From NCBI RefSeq assembly GCF_014529935.1, contig NZ_JACVFC010000001.1:2418001-2482000 (forward strand): DNA of 64,000 nt. The letters are read 5' to 3'. Of the stretch, positions 63,369-64,000 are shown piece by piece (the first letter of the stretch is position 1; each line of letters opens with the position of its first letter). The stretch comes from Chitinophaga qingshengii (GTDB lineage: Bacteria > Bacteroidota > Bacteroidia > Chitinophagales > Chitinophagaceae). A model generated the notes under the pieces. The model ran no database searches and was not told the origin of the DNA. It saw only the letters and a list, made by a program, of their open reading frames with translations. The translations under genes and the position numbers were made by a program.

Positions 63369-64000
63369 ATGAAAAATATATTATACATGCTACAAAAAAA
63401 AAGCTGGTGGTGGATAGCCCCTTGCTTGTTGCTGATCTTCATATTTTCATCCTGCAAAAAATTCGTTGTGATAGAAACCCCTCCCACGGTGCTGACTGAC
63501 GATAAGATTTTCGCCAACGATAAATCAGCTACCTCCGCCATGGTTTCTATTTATATCAATATGATGAATGACCAGTATGGCAGCAATGGTTCCTTCGTTT
63601 GTTTTTCCATGTCATCGCTGGCAGGCATGTCCGCCAATGAATTGACCTGGACGCAGAACAATACCAGCGCACCGGATTACCAGCAATTCAACGACCATGG
63701 GCTTACACCGCCCAACCGTTATGTGGGCAGTTTCTGGTCAGACGGTTACAAATACATCTACCGCGCCAATGCTATTATCCAGGGCTTATCTACCGCCACA
63801 GCTTTGAGCGACAGCGTAAAAACACAGCTGGCTGGCGAAGCCCGGTTCATGCGTGCCTTCTGTTATTTTTACCTGGTGAATCTTTTTGGAGATGTACCCC
63901 TGGTGATGGGCACTGCTTACCAGGAAAACATGCTGCTGCCAAGAACACCGGCCGCAGCAGTATGGGAGCAAATCATCACCGACCTGAAAGATGCGAAGGC
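63369..64000 (+). CDS. SusD/RagB-like outer membrane lipoprotein, truncated by window end
   Basis: Starting 22 bases after the SusC stop, the frame stays open to the window edge, giving 210 residues. A lipoprotein signal ends FSSC (Cys29), and the mature start KKFVVIETPPTVLTDDKIFA is a standard SusD N-terminus. The TPR-like section has SFWSDGYKYIYRANAIIQGL and EARFMRAFCYFYLVNLFGDVPLVMGT, and PRTPAAAVWEQIITDLKDAK is the usual following helix. The C-terminal half lies beyond the window. It is the partner of the STN-type SusC. Confidence 0.95.
   Translation, partial: MKNILYMLQKKSWWWIAPCLLLIFIFSSCKKFVVIETPPTVLTDDKIFANDKSATSAMVSIYINMMNDQYGSNGSFVCFSMSSLAGMSANELTWTQNNTSAPDYQQFNDHGLTPPNRYVGSFWSDGYKYIYRANAIIQGLSTATALSDSVKTQLAGEARFMRAFCYFYLVNLFGDVPLVMGTAYQENMLLPRTPAAAVWEQIITDLKDAK

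Noticed and set aside
1..64000. tRNA, rRNA, insertion sequence, prophage or integrase genes
   Set aside because: I saw no characteristic sequence or protein for any of them, though a small RNA gene could be missed without a covariance search.

Overview
The window looks like chromosome from a Bacteroidota member, most likely Chitinophaga or a close Chitinophagaceae relative. The grounds are four SusC/SusD-type outer-membrane pairs, at least two proteins with type IX secretion (T9SS) C-terminal sorting domains, many lipoproteins, an ECF sigma/FecR/STN-SusC signalling unit and TAnnTTTG-type promoter boxes. I saw no rRNA, tRNA, insertion sequence, phage gene or CRISPR array. Genus assignment is inference from gene families, not from an alignment.

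Layout. 1-6304 (+) is the end of a SusC gene, a SusD, a DUF1735-like lipoprotein and a metzincin-like lipoprotein. 6483-11409 holds mixed single genes: a PQQ-propeller lipoprotein, a cupin, an NTF2-like protein, a DoxX-like membrane protein, an FkbM methyltransferase and an archaemetzincin-like lipoprotein. 11711-23714 is a pectin-type region: a secreted PL1 pectate lyase translationally chained to SusC and SusD by ATGA overlaps, a predicted seven-bladed propeller lipoprotein, a rhamnogalacturonan-acetylesterase-like SGNH hydrolase and two Tat-exported Gfo/Idh/MocA proteins, one GH109-like. The last two diverge around a perfect 34-bp palindrome.

23717-36457 (all minus) is the most unusual block. 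It encodes a DUF4402 subunit, a PapD-like periplasmic chaperone, a 2670-residue repetitive T9SS-sorted surface protein, a second DUF4402 subunit and an usher-like outer-membrane protein. I read it as a Bacteroidota chaperone-usher-like fibre system carrying a giant T9SS adhesin.

36719-39677 (+) is an AraC regulator followed by an operon of two exported DsrE-like proteins and a diheme cytochrome resembling thiosulfate dehydrogenase TsdA, which suggests periplasmic sulfur redox chemistry.

39742-57821 is a large saccharide locus: SusC/SusD, three big exported proteins of glycoside-hydrolase type that I cannot place in a family, a divergent AraC regulator, and a catabolic operon (aldo/keto reductase, enolase-superfamily dehydratase, sodium-solute symporter, lipoprotein rhamnose-type mutarotase). 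Together they suggest release, import and non-phosphorylative oxidation of a 6-deoxysugar such as L-fucose or L-rhamnose. 57961-64000 (+) is an ECF sigma factor, a FecR anti-sigma factor, an STN-domain SusC and the start of its SusD, a self-contained substrate-sensing uptake unit.
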